This document shows positions 17,683 to 26,219 of a stretch of DNA of 64,000 nt, piece after piece. The notes under the pieces were generated by a model. It was given only the letters and a program-made list of their open reading frames with translations. It did no database searches and was not told where the DNA came from. Source of the stretch: Vibrio cyclitrophicus (GTDB lineage Bacteria > Pseudomonadota > Gammaproteobacteria > Enterobacterales > Vibrionaceae); the NCBI GenBank assembly GCA_023206055.1, contig CP065366.1, positions 1,240,001 to 1,304,000 of the forward strand. Reading direction: 5' to 3'. Position 1 is the stretch's first letter, and every line of letters begins with the position of its first letter. A program made the translations under genes and the position numbers.

Positions 17683-18768
17683 TTAGAAGTAGTAACGAAT
17701 ACCTGCCGCGAACTGGTCATCACGGTTTTCGAATTTGTTACCAACAAACTGATCTTTACCTAGGTCGAATTGGTACTCGGTCCAAACTAGGAATTTGTTC
17801 TTCTGGAAGTGGTATTCAACACCAGGGATAAGCAAGTTACGCTCATAGCCATCTGTCTCGTTATCACGATCTTCCATGTAGTTGTAGTTCAACGTAGGGC
17901 GTAGGCCGTTTTCGAAATGGTAGTACGTGTAGATTTCACCACCTAGGGTATCGAGCATCACATCCGTACCGCCTTGGCTCGTTGCTTCCCAGTTTTCGCC
18001 AACATGGAAAGTAGCACCTGCGTAGAAACCGCCGTTGCTGTAGTTTGCGCCCAACAGCATGATACGCATGTTGTCGCCGTTTTCTACACCAACCACACCT
18101 GCGTCTAGGTCTGCAATTTCATTTTGGTGATAAGCAGCACCAAGAGTTACACCATCAACCGGTTTGTAAGTGATCGACGCACCCATACCGTTTTTCAATG
18201 AAGCTGTCGCATTACTCGCTAGTGCAACTTCTTCACGTGTCGTTTGGTAAGTGAAGCCGTAGCTTACTTGGTCGTTGATTGAGTTACGGTAAGTAATGGA
18301 GTTTTCCGCGCGGCCTGTACCAGAAGCAATACCCCAGTCAGAAAGGTTGTAAACACCTGAGCCGCGAGTACCGAAGACACGACCTAAGTCGGTGTACCAT
18401 GCGACGTCATAGAAAGTAGACCACTGCTTAGTACCAGCAGCAATCTTGCCGTATTTGTCGTGCTCTACGCCTGCGTATAGAAGTCGGTCGTAAATATTGT
18501 CGCCGCTAGCACCTGAGTTGTAACCCCATTCAGCATGGCCAAAGCCAGTCCAGCCGTTATCGAGTCCCATTTGACCTTTAAGGCCGAAACGAGAGCTACC
18601 GCTGTTCCACTCACCGTTATGGTCGCCGCCCTTATCTTGGTAACGAACGTCGAAACGACCGTCTAAAGTAAGGCTATCGCCCGCATCATTGGTGAAAGTA
18701 TGTGCAGCAAAAGCAGAACCCGAGGTAAGTGCTGTTAGGATCACTGCTGAAAGAATCGACTTTTTCAT
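17683..18768 (-). CDS. General-type trimeric porin
   Basis: 361 residues with a clear signal peptide (1-21, ending SAFA). The mature N-terminus contains LTLDGRFDVRYQDKGG, then RFGLKGQMGLDNGWTGFGHA and a loop region near residue 105-140, all typical of Gram-negative 16-stranded porins (OmpC/OmpU-like). It ends in FAAGIRYYF with the C-terminal Phe. Its place inside a LacI/CRP-type locus suggests substrate entry for that pathway rather than a general role. Upstream at 18841 there is a weak GGGTGTACCC match to the locus operator. Confidence 0.88.
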   Translation of the reverse strand: MKKSILSAVILTALTSGSAFAAHTFTNDAGDSLTLDGRFDVRYQDKGGDHNGEWNSGSSRFGLKGQMGLDNGWTGFGHAEWGYNSGASGDNIYDRLLYAGVEHDKYGKIAAGTKQWSTFYDVAWYTDLGRVFGTRGSGVYNLSDWGIASGTGRAENSITYRNSINDQVSYGFTYQTTREEVALASNATASLKNGMGASITYKPVDGVTLGAAYHQNEIADLDAGVVGVENGDNMRIMLLGANYSNGGFYAGATFHVGENWEATSQGGTDVMLDTLGGEIYTYYHFENGLRPTLNYNYMEDRDNETDGYERNLLIPGVEYHFQKNKFLVWTEYQFDLGKDQFVGNKFENRDDQFAAGIRYYF

Positions 18769-18943
18769 TGTAATTCTCTTTATTCAGGCCGTAGAAAGCC
18801 ACCGTGCTTTCAAGCCCGTTATATTGGTAATGGTTTGGCAGGGTGTACCCCATCCATGAGGCACTAGTAGATTCAGTTATTAGTGGAGCAATAATGAATT
18901 GGTTGGAGCACTTACTGGGAGCGAGAAGGGTCCCTCAGTAAGC

Positions 18944-18980
18944 GTGGCAACCTAAATCAGATGTCTATTTAGGTTGCCAC
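18944..18980. terminator. Long hairpin downstream of the SnoaL-like gene
   Basis: GTGGCAACCTAAAT / ATTTAGGTTGCCAC forms a perfect 14-bp stem with a 9-nt loop, 36 nt past the stop of the minus-strand gene. No strong T-run follows, so it may be a processing or 3'-stabilising structure rather than a classic terminator. Confidence 0.55.
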
Positions 18981-19016
18981 TATTTCGTTTCAATCTTTTG
19001 GATTAAAGCGTATCGA

Positions 19017-20033
19017 TTACAGCGTTGGGTTCATGATGCTTGAAGTGCGTTCGAACACATCTAGACCTTGCTGTTGTAGCCAGTAAGGAAGGTCGATAAG
19101 AACCCAGTTCTCAGACAGTTTGTCACCGTCACGGTAGTAAACGTCAACTACTTGCATGTTTGCACGTACTTCACCGCCAGTCATACCTAGGAAGCCACCT
19201 GTTGGTGTGTTTGATAGGTTTGGCCAACCGAAGAAGCAAGAGAAGTTGCCTTCAGCGAAACGACAAACGTGGCCGTTAAACTTCTTGTCTTTCAGGTTGT
19301 TACGGAAAGGAAGTTGGTGCTGTTGTTGGTAGCGAGGAATCGTGTAAGACGCGCCGATACCACATGGGCCGTACCAAATCATGTCTTTTGACCAGCTCTT
19401 CGCTAGCACTTCTGGTGGGCAGCCCATCGCGCCGCTGTCGTTAAGAGCAGACAGGTCATCAACCATTTTGTTTACTAGTGCTAGTGTTGCAACGCCTTCT
19501 TCAGGAGCCGCGTCTTCGAATAGCAGACCATCGTGGTTACGTGGACCAGGGTAAACGAAGTGCTTACCAGTTGATGGTGGAAGTGGGTAACAACCCGCTT
19601 GATCCATCATGCCAAGTAGATCTAGGAACAGGCCGGTCTTTGTGATTTTTCCGCCAACAACACAGTTAAATTCTGCGTAGCGAACGTTCATGATCTTGCC
19701 AGTAGGGCGCATGCCTAGGTACTCAGCGTCGAATAGACCCATGAAGTGACCCATGCTCATTACCCAAATCTCATCTGGGTTAACTTCGTTGTTACCACCG
19801 ATGAAGATGTCTTGACGACGCTGCATGCGAGTCATTGACTTCATCATTGGCGCCCAGAAAACGTCAGCTGCCGCTTGAGCGCCTTCTTGCTCACGGAATG
19901 GGTAAACGCCGCGCCACAAGTAGTCTTCAGAAGTGTGTGCTTTTAAAACTTCAGCAACGTTCTCGTGAGTTGCGTTTTCCATTGCATCGAAGTATTCACG
20001 AACAATGCGTTTAGCTTCTTGATATTTAGACAT
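19017..20033 (-). CDS. Tandem SnoaL-like (NTF2-fold) protein
   Basis: 338 residues, about twice the size of a single SnoaL domain. The first unit covers about residues 5-150 (AKRIVREYFDAMENATHENV, later GKIMNVRYAEFNCVVGGKIT). The second covers about 190-325 (LAKSWSKDMIWYGPCGIG, later VRANMQVVDVYYRDGDKLSE). SnoaL proteins are cyclases, isomerases or hydrolases acting on small molecules, or binding proteins. No signal peptide, so it is cytoplasmic. A strong ribosome site (AAAGAGA) precedes it. It follows the MFS gene on the same strand by about 125 bp and probably acts on the imported compound. Confidence 0.8.
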   Translation of the reverse strand: MSKYQEAKRIVREYFDAMENATHENVAEVLKAHTSEDYLWRGVYPFREQEGAQAAADVFWAPMMKSMTRMQRRQDIFIGGNNEVNPDEIWVMSMGHFMGLFDAEYLGMRPTGKIMNVRYAEFNCVVGGKITKTGLFLDLLGMMDQAGCYPLPPSTGKHFVYPGPRNHDGLLFEDAAPEEGVATLALVNKMVDDLSALNDSGAMGCPPEVLAKSWSKDMIWYGPCGIGASYTIPRYQQQHQLPFRNNLKDKKFNGHVCRFAEGNFSCFFGWPNLSNTPTGGFLGMTGGEVRANMQVVDVYYRDGDKLSENWVLIDLPYWLQQQGLDVFERTSSIMNPTL

Positions 20034-20158
20034 AATAATTTCTCTTTGTGTTGTCGAGTCAACATTCGGAACAGGACTCGATTTGGATTTTGTTACCGGC
20101 TGACTTATCAGCCGGCTTTAAATTTTTCGTATTTGAACTTCAGCGTATGAGTGTCGAA

Positions 20159-21463
20159 TTAAGCTTTTGCTGCTTCAGCTTTTTTGCTCTTATCGAAGAC
20201 GCCACCTTTAAGAGTTTCAGGCAGTGTTAGCCATAGTAGGCCTGCGATAATCCATACGATTGGTGAGCCCCACATTGCTGTTTGTAGGTCGGTACGCTCT
20301 TGGATGAAGATAAGAACCATTGGTGCCCACATGCCGATAATACGACCGCCATGGAATAAAGCTGCACCATAGCTACGCAAGCGTGCTGGGAACAATTCAG
20401 AGAAGTAACCGCCCCATACTGCAGAAGCAGACAGGCCGAAGTTGTAGATAAGACCTAGAAGAGCCAGCATGTTTAGGCCGCCAATCATCATGTCACCAGG
20501 TGCGACAAAGAAGATAGAAACCATGATACCTGCGAGGATGAAACCGAACGCATTGATCTTACGACCGTACTTATCTGCTGCCCATCCCCAGAACCAAGCA
20601 CCGAAGAGTGAACCAAATGCTGAGATAGAGAAGATCAAACCGATGGTTGCACCATCAAACATACGAACATCTTTCAGGTAGGTAGTTACAAAGCCACCGA
20701 AGAATTGAAATCCGTAGAAGTTAAGACCAGAAAGAAGTAAACAAGTAATCGTAATTTTGCGGTAAGGCTTGCTTAACATCTCACCCCAAGAACCTTTTTT
20801 AGCTTCGGTTACTTCCCCAGCTGCATTGGTTGTTGTTTGTTGATCTTCTTCACCGTAGGCGATCACTGTTTTGTCGCTTGGTAATACAAAGATCATTAAC
20901 GCTGCTGCTACAAGCGGCGGAATACCACCTACCCACATTAGGCTCTGCCAAGGTGCATCAACACTTGTAATGAAGGCTGCGTAAGCGCCCATTGCCACTA
21001 AAGCAACAGAGAACATTGAAGAAGCAAAAGCAGTCAACTTACCGCGAACCGTTGGTGTAAATAGGCCAATCATCAAAGATACAGCTACAGTGAAGTAACC
21101 ACCTAAAGACAGTCCAATGATGAAACGCATTGCAGCCCAAGTGGCGTAGTCGGTAAACATCATGTTGATGATGGTTGCACCACCGTTTAATGCCGTAATT
21201 GCTACTAGTGTGGACTTCTTGCCGAACTTGGTTGCGAACCATGCACAGCTTAGAGCACCAATCAGAGCACCAACTGACTGCCAAGTGTAGAACTGAGCGG
21301 TATCAGAAAGGCTAATACCAGCATATTCCTCCACAATGTATGGGCGTACGTAGTCAATAATTACGAAGTTGTAACAATAAAAAAAGTAACCTACTAGAAT
21401 TGCTAGATATGCGGCTACCCTTTGAATCATAGGAACTTCGCTCATGTGTTTTTTAATGGTCAT
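20159..21463 (-). CDS. MFS transporter, sugar/acid:proton symporter type
   Basis: 434 residues with 12 predicted membrane segments. The loop 2-3 motif appears as WFATKFGKKSTLV, and the equivalent in the second half is WGWAADKYGRKINAF, both hallmark MFS sequences. The pattern resembles acid:H+ or sugar:H+ symporters (AAHS/SP group). A charged loop with many T, E and A residues separates the two halves (about residues 205-225). It diverges from the SSS symporter gene across a region with one LacI-type and two CRP-like sites. The substrate is not known. Confidence 0.88.
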   Translation of the reverse strand: MTIKKHMSEVPMIQRVAAYLAILVGYFFYCYNFVIIDYVRPYIVEEYAGISLSDTAQFYTWQSVGALIGALSCAWFATKFGKKSTLVAITALNGGATIINMMFTDYATWAAMRFIIGLSLGGYFTVAVSLMIGLFTPTVRGKLTAFASSMFSVALVAMGAYAAFITSVDAPWQSLMWVGGIPPLVAAALMIFVLPSDKTVIAYGEEDQQTTTNAAGEVTEAKKGSWGEMLSKPYRKITITCLLLSGLNFYGFQFFGGFVTTYLKDVRMFDGATIGLIFSISAFGSLFGAWFWGWAADKYGRKINAFGFILAGIMVSIFFVAPGDMMIGGLNMLALLGLIYNFGLSASAVWGGYFSELFPARLRSYGAALFHGGRIIGMWAPMVLIFIQERTDLQTAMWGSPIVWIIAGLLWLTLPETLKGGVFDKSKKAEAAKA

Positions 21464-21609
21464 GACCGATAAACCTTTATTTTATATAGGGTGGTTTTGG
21501 TTTTAATTATTGTGTGTTGATTATTTAGCTTCATCACACCGTCTTCATTTCGGGAGAGATAATAGAATTTTTGTGGTTATTAGATCCGTGATCAAAGTCA
21601 ATTTTAAAA

Positions 21610-21623
21610 TGAGTGCGTACCCA
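21610..21623. promoter_or_regulatory. Candidate LacI-family operator between MFS and SSS genes
   Basis: TGAGTGCGTACCCA shares the T-G-R-G-T-n-C-G-T-A-C-C pattern with the site at 17533. It lies about 150 bp upstream of the MFS gene and 190 bp upstream of the SSS gene, so it could repress both. Confidence 0.6.
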
Positions 21624-21633
21624 TTTTGTGTGT

Positions 21634-21655
21634 TTTAGTGATCTTGATCTCATTT
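21634..21655. promoter_or_regulatory. Candidate CRP site (proximal to MFS)
   Basis: TTTAGTGATCTTGATCTCAT plus TT matches the 22-bp CRP consensus at 16 of 22 positions, including GTGATC and GATC in both halves. It is 11 bp from the LacI-type operator. CRP control is established for sugar uptake in Vibrio; for this site it is inferred. Confidence 0.55.
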
Positions 21656-21704
21656 AACAGCGTTTTTGTGCTTTGTGGGGTGGTTTGAGTGTTTAATCGT
21701 CTAT

Positions 21705-21726
21705 CTTAGTGATAAAAGTCACACTT
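21705..21726. promoter_or_regulatory. Candidate CRP site (proximal to SSS)
   Basis: The core AGTGATAAAAGTCACA (21708-21723) has GTGA-N6-TCAC, the most conserved part of the CRP site. It is about 86 bp upstream of the SSS start, a normal position for class I or II activation. Confidence 0.6.
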
Positions 21727-21811
21727 ATTGTGGGTTTTTTAGGGAAAATATCCATTTTTGAGTACTATTGGCGGCGAATGATTTGCGACATACAATAAAC
21801 GGAATCTAAAA

Positions 21812-23353
21812 ATGGTTACGTACTCAAGTTTTGTGGTTATTGCTCTTTATGTGCTAACTACTTTGTTTATCAGCTACTTAGTTAATAGGCGCTATAGCGT
21901 CGGTGGCGACTTTTCGACTGGTGGAAAACAGTTTGGTTGGTTTACGGCAGGTGTGTCGATTCTTGCAACCTACATCAGCGCAATGACGTTCGTTGGTATG
22001 CCAGGCTGGGTTTATAGCTCAGGTATGGAAGCGATGAGCGTACATTTAAACTATCCAATAGTGATCTTTTTCACTGTGCTTTTCTTTGTTCCGGTGTTTT
22101 ACAAGCTCGGCCTAACCTCGATTTACGAATACCTAGAGCACCGCTTTGGCGTTGTTGCTCGAACGATCAATTCCATTGTGTTCATTGTGGTTCAGTGTAT
22201 TTCGGCAGGGGTGATTTTGTATGCTGTTGCTCTGATCTTAGTGCAAGTGCTGCCAGTGAGTATCTCTGAGGCGATCATCTACATTAGTTTATTCACCGCC
22301 TTGTATACCTATGCAGGTGGTATCTCGACAGTAATCTGGACTGACATGCTTCAGTCAGCAGTGTTGATTATCGGCAGCATTGCGATCTTTGTTTTATTGC
22401 TGATGAAAATCGATGCGGGCGAGGTGTTGTCTCCTGAGCATTTGAATATTATCAATCTCGATTTTGACTTGGGCGTCGACACCACATTGTGGGCAGGCGT
22501 AGTGGCGGTGAGCTTCTTACACCTGAGCGTATATGGCACTAACCAGCTGATTATTCAGAGAACATTGGCGACTAAGTGCGTTAAAACAGCGCAAAAGTCG
22601 ATGTTGCTTTGTGGCTATGGCGCGTTCTTTGTTTATCTATTCTTTGCTGTGATGGGGGTGTTGTTAAGTGTCTTTTATCAAGACAGCAGTTTTGAAAACA
22701 GCAACGAGGTGATTCTCGATTTCGTGTTCAACCACACTAACCCAATCATTGTTGGCTTGGTTATCTCAGCACTTTCGGCAGCGGCAATGTCGACACTGGA
22801 TTCCACTTATAACTCAATGGCTACGGTCGCAACGTTCGATTTCTATAAGCGCTTTTTCCGCAAGGAAGCCTCTGACGCACACTATGAATCGGTTGCTAGA
22901 AAAATGAGCCTTGTTGCTGCAGCGTCGGTTGTTGTGCCTGCATTACTGGCGGTCTCTAACGAATCTGTACTTAAAACCATTGCCAGCCTGACTTCAATTT
23001 TTGTTGGTATTCGCCTTGGCTCTTTCATCCTTGGTTTGTTCTTTAAAAAGGCAAATGAGAAAGGGGTGATTGCAGGCAGTGTTGGCAGCGTGGTTGTGGT
23101 GTTTATTGCTAAATACAGTGGTATCTCTTGGCCTTGGTTTGCCTTGATTGGCACTGTGGTTTTTTTGGTGTTAGGCGTTGTTGTAAGCCGCTTCTGGGGA
23201 GAGGTAACCGAGCAACAGAATGAATTTATAGCCAAGCAGAAGCATTTGTTTGCAAAGCCTACCGCGAGTCATTACGGCTTGTTGGTGTTCGCTGTTGTGA
23301 CGATTGCTGCTTGTACTGTTATCCCTGATTGGCTTTATGCCGCTCTTTCTTAA
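21812..23353 (+). CDS. Sodium:solute symporter (SSS family)
   Basis: 513 residues with about 13 membrane segments. ILATYISAMTFVGMPGWVYS near residues 51-70 is the substrate/sodium-site helix typical of SSS members. ALSAAAMSTLDSTYNSMATV near residue 320 carries the conserved Ser-Thr sodium-site helix (SxxxSTxDS pattern). Members carry sugars, sialic acid, amino acids or vitamins. It lies just upstream of L-serine dehydratase (26-bp gap), so the two are probably co-transcribed from the LacI/CRP promoter. Confidence 0.88.
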   Translation: MVTYSSFVVIALYVLTTLFISYLVNRRYSVGGDFSTGGKQFGWFTAGVSILATYISAMTFVGMPGWVYSSGMEAMSVHLNYPIVIFFTVLFFVPVFYKLGLTSIYEYLEHRFGVVARTINSIVFIVVQCISAGVILYAVALILVQVLPVSISEAIIYISLFTALYTYAGGISTVIWTDMLQSAVLIIGSIAIFVLLLMKIDAGEVLSPEHLNIINLDFDLGVDTTLWAGVVAVSFLHLSVYGTNQLIIQRTLATKCVKTAQKSMLLCGYGAFFVYLFFAVMGVLLSVFYQDSSFENSNEVILDFVFNHTNPIIVGLVISALSAAAMSTLDSTYNSMATVATFDFYKRFFRKEASDAHYESVARKMSLVAAASVVVPALLAVSNESVLKTIASLTSIFVGIRLGSFILGLFFKKANEKGVIAGSVGSVVVVFIAKYSGISWPWFALIGTVVFLVLGVVVSRFWGEVTEQQNEFIAKQKHLFAKPTASHYGLLVFAVVTIAACTVIPDWLYAALS

Positions 23354-23379
23354 TTGACCGATTTTTTACTGGTATATCT

Positions 23380-24750
23380 ATGTTATCGATCTTTGATATC
23401 TACAAAATTGGTGTGGGGCCATCGAGCTCTCACACCAACGGCCCAATGATTGCGGGTTTTCATTTCACACAGTTAATCGCTGATAGAATCGCAGAAGTGA
23501 CGCGTGTTCAGGTGGATTTATATGGTTCTTTGTCATTGACTGGCATAGGTCACCACACCGACAGAGCAACAATATTGGGGCTACTTGGCAATAAGCCAGA
23601 CACCATCAAAATCACCACCGCAAACCAAGCAATGCGTCATGCCGTAGATAGTGGTGAGATGGATTTAGCGGGCACTAAGCAGATTGCCTTCAACTACGAA
23701 ACCGACATGTTGTTCCACGAAGACAATCTGCCTCTGCATGAAAATGGCATGATGATTACTGCGTTTGATCAGAGTGGCAACGTGATTGTCGATGAAACTT
23801 ATTATTCGATTGGCGGTGGTTTTATTGCAACCGCGGATGAGCTGCAAAACGGTACTAAAACTGAATCGGTAGAGGTGACTTATCCTTTTAAGAACGCCGA
23901 TGAAATGCTGAAACAAGCTGGAGACAACGGCATGAGCCTAGGTGGAATGATTCTGAAAAATGAGTCGGCCTTCCAAGATTCTGATGCTATTGCAGAAAAG
24001 GCAGACCAGATCTGGCGCGTGATGTCGCGTTGTATGGAACGTGGCTTTGAAACTGAAGGTATTCTTGATGGCGGTTTGAACGTCACTCGCCGTGCGCCAA
24101 ACCTATTGAAAAAGTTAGAAGCGAATGCGGCCGTTGAAAACGATCCAATGGAAATCATGGATTGGATTAACTTGTTTGCCTTTGCGGTGAGTGAAGAAAA
24201 CGCGGCTGGTGGCCAAGTGGTGACGTCACCAACCAATGGTGCCGCGGGCGTTATTCCAGCTGTGTTGATGTATTACCATCGCTTTATCAAAGAGCTCGAT
24301 ACCAAGCAGTTAAAAGATTTCTTAGCGGTATCGGGTGCGATTGGTATTTTGTACAAAACCAACGCTTCGATTTCAGGTGCCGAAGTAGGGTGCCAAGGTG
24401 AAGTAGGTGTGTCTTCTTCTATGGCGGCTGCGGGTTTGACTGCATTACGCGGTGGCAGTAATGAGCAGATTTGCATTGCAGCGGAAATCGCGATGGAACA
24501 TTCACTCGGTATGACGTGTGATCCGATTGGTGGCTTAGTACAAGTACCGTGTATTGAACGAAATGCGATGGGGGCGATGAAGGCGATTAATGCATCTCGC
24601 ATGGCATTGAAACGCAATAGTAAATCTTTGATCTCGTTGGATAAAGTTATCGCGACCATGTACCAAACGGGTAAAGACATGAACAAGAAGTATCGTGAAA
24701 CGTCTCTTGGCGGCTTGGCGCTGATTCATTTAGCTCACCCTTGTGAATAG
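23380..24750 (+). CDS. L-serine dehydratase (single-chain, iron-sulfur type)
   Basis: 456 residues from the ATG at 23380, where the family N-terminus MLSIFDIYKIGVGPSSSHTN begins; a longer frame from 23329 is not supported. The beta domain is followed by the alpha domain with SPTNGAAGVIPAV, GCQGEVGVSSSMAAAG and MTCDPIGGLVQVPCIERN, whose cysteines bind the [4Fe-4S] cluster. The enzyme converts L-serine to pyruvate and ammonia (SdaA/SdaB type). Its place after a sodium symporter suggests that serine, or a compound that yields serine, is taken up and degraded. A strong terminator follows. Confidence 0.92.
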   Translation: MLSIFDIYKIGVGPSSSHTNGPMIAGFHFTQLIADRIAEVTRVQVDLYGSLSLTGIGHHTDRATILGLLGNKPDTIKITTANQAMRHAVDSGEMDLAGTKQIAFNYETDMLFHEDNLPLHENGMMITAFDQSGNVIVDETYYSIGGGFIATADELQNGTKTESVEVTYPFKNADEMLKQAGDNGMSLGGMILKNESAFQDSDAIAEKADQIWRVMSRCMERGFETEGILDGGLNVTRRAPNLLKKLEANAAVENDPMEIMDWINLFAFAVSEENAAGGQVVTSPTNGAAGVIPAVLMYYHRFIKELDTKQLKDFLAVSGAIGILYKTNASISGAEVGCQGEVGVSSSMAAAGLTALRGGSNEQICIAAEIAMEHSLGMTCDPIGGLVQVPCIERNAMGAMKAINASRMALKRNSKSLISLDKVIATMYQTGKDMNKKYRETSLGGLALIHLAHPCE

Positions 24751-24780
24751 AAAGCGTAAATAACGATATTCGTTTCAAAC

Positions 24781-24826
24781 AAAGCCCAGCCCCTGAGTTT
24801 TAGAAACCTAGGGAGCTGGGCTTTTT
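24781..24826 (+). terminator. Intrinsic terminator after L-serine dehydratase
   Basis: AAAGCCCAGC / GCTGGGCTTT (10 bp) extended by CCCT / AGGG after a bulge, with a T-run on the plus strand and an A-run on the other side. Confidence 0.88.
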
Positions 24827-24863
24827 GTTTTGCTGAAAGAAAAGGGCTGTCAGGAGAAGTGAG

Positions 24864-25349
24864 TTAATCCTCAAGAGGAAGTTGATAGCTGTTTTTCAGT
24901 TCTTTCACTGATATGTTGGATTGAATCGCACTCACGCCTTTCACTCGTCGAATCGAGCTAATACGCTCAAAGTACTCTTCCAAATCTTTTGCTAACACTT
25001 GCACCATGTAGTCGGCGCCGCCTGCGATACAGTGGCACATCGGAATCCAATCGGTTACCGCGACAAACTCTTCGAATGGTTCTGTGTTTTCAACCTCGTG
25101 GTTGCCTAGAGTCACTAAGGTAAAGCCTGCTACGTGCAAACCTAACTTCTTGCGGTTGAGTTTGGCGGCGTAACCATCGATATAGCCTGTCTCTTCCATG
25201 CGTTTCCAACGGCGCCAGCATGGGGTTTCGCTGAGGTTAACCTTTTCAGCGAGCTTACTGTTGCTCATGCGACCGTCTTGTTGGATATGTCCTAAGATGG
25301 CAATATCTGTGTCATCTAATACTTCTTTGGTGGATTCTTTCTGTTTCAT
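24864..25349 (-). CDS. Lrp/AsnC family transcriptional regulator
   Basis: 161 residues. The N-terminal helix-turn-helix reads LDDTDIAILGHIQQDGRMSN and KLAEKVNLSETPCWRRWKRM, the usual AsnC pattern. The C-terminal RAM ligand-binding domain includes GADYMVQVLAKDLEEYFERI. Such regulators sense amino acids. It is divergent from the LysE-type exporter at 25472, a common pairing in which the regulator controls amino-acid export. Regulation of the upstream serine genes is also possible but not shown. Confidence 0.88.
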   Translation of the reverse strand: MKQKESTKEVLDDTDIAILGHIQQDGRMSNSKLAEKVNLSETPCWRRWKRMEETGYIDGYAAKLNRKKLGLHVAGFTLVTLGNHEVENTEPFEEFVAVTDWIPMCHCIAGGADYMVQVLAKDLEEYFERISSIRRVKGVSAIQSNISVKELKNSYQLPLED

Positions 25350-25471
25350 GGCTTTTATAGAAAAATCTTGCTCAAATTTGGGTTAATATTAGCCTATATA
25401 GCAATTTAATTCCTAGTCGAATCTGTAAACTCTCTCCCTATCAATACTTTACTTATTAGGAGTGAGAGGAA

Positions 25472-26078
25472 ATGAGCTCTCAATTAATGCTGGCGTTCTT
25501 GTTATTTTCAACATCCATTGCAATTACACCTGGGGCAGGGAATATCGCATTACTTGGGATTTCAAGTCGCTATGGATTTGGTGCGACTTTACCTTTTATC
25601 TCTGGGAACGCTGTTGGCATCATCATCGTACTAGCGGGTTCTAGCGTCGGTTTGGTGAGCCTGTTTACCCTTTACCCTTTACCCTGAGCTATACAACATT
25701 TTGAAATACGCGGGCGCAGCTTATTTGCTGTTCATGGCGTGGTCGATTGCGAATATGCAAATCGAAGAAAGCACGACCGACAATCGTTCTGGTTTTATGT
25801 CTGGTGTGCTGGTGCAGGTGTTAAACCCTAAAGGTTGGATTGCTTCGTTAACTGTGTTTTCGCAGTTCATCACTCCGAACGCAGACTATCTGATTCAAGT
25901 GGTGACCATTATTGCTGGTATGGTGATCACGGGCGTACCCTGCATGTTGGTGTGGGCGTATTGCGGCACCATGCTTAAAAAGTTGCTGCAATCACCAAAA
26001 CAGATGATGGTGGTAAACCGTTGTTTGGGCGGAAGCCTCGCACTGGTGGTTGCCTTTATGCTTTATCAACCAGCATAA
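25472..26078 (+). pseudogene. LysE family exporter, frameshifted inside a 7-bp repeat (possibly phase-variable)
   Basis: The frame starts well at 25472 with AGAGGA upstream and the family signature SIAITPGAGNIALLGISSRY, but stops at 25687 after 71 residues. The second half continues in another frame from about 25690 (NILKYAGAAYLLFMAW, LVQVLNPKGWIASLTVFSQF) to 26078. Between them are three copies of TTTACCC. Removing one copy restores a single frame of about 199 residues, reading LFTLYPELYNILKYAG, the expected LysE sequence and length. It therefore looks like a recent slip event, reversible in principle. It diverges from an Lrp regulator. Confidence 0.85.
25664..25684. repeat. Heptanucleotide tandem repeat (TTTACCC x3) inside lysE-like gene
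   Basis: Three perfect, adjacent copies. Two copies keep the LysE frame open, three break it; a 7-bp unit changes the frame with every gain or loss, the classic setup for slipped-strand variation. Confidence 0.9.
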
Positions 26079-26099
26079 AGCGTCGCTACAAATAAAAAA

Positions 26100-26125
26100 A
26101 CCACTCCTAAATCCATAGGAGTGGT
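26100..26125. terminator. Terminator between lysE-like gene and ahpF
   Basis: ACCACTCCTA / TAGGAGTGGT (10-bp stem, 6-nt loop), with A-run before and an A/T-rich tail after. It lies 22 bp past the lysE stop. Confidence 0.7.
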
Positions 26126-26219
26126 GTCTAAAAATCGACTAAGTGGTTAACAATAATTAGTAAGTTACTAATAACTCGTAAGTTAACAAGAACGTTTTAA
26201 GGAATGTTTGCTTAAAAGA

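Noticed and set aside
23665..24686. Several minus-strand frames over the L-serine dehydratase gene
   Set aside because: All antisense to a well-conserved enzyme; no start sites or domains.
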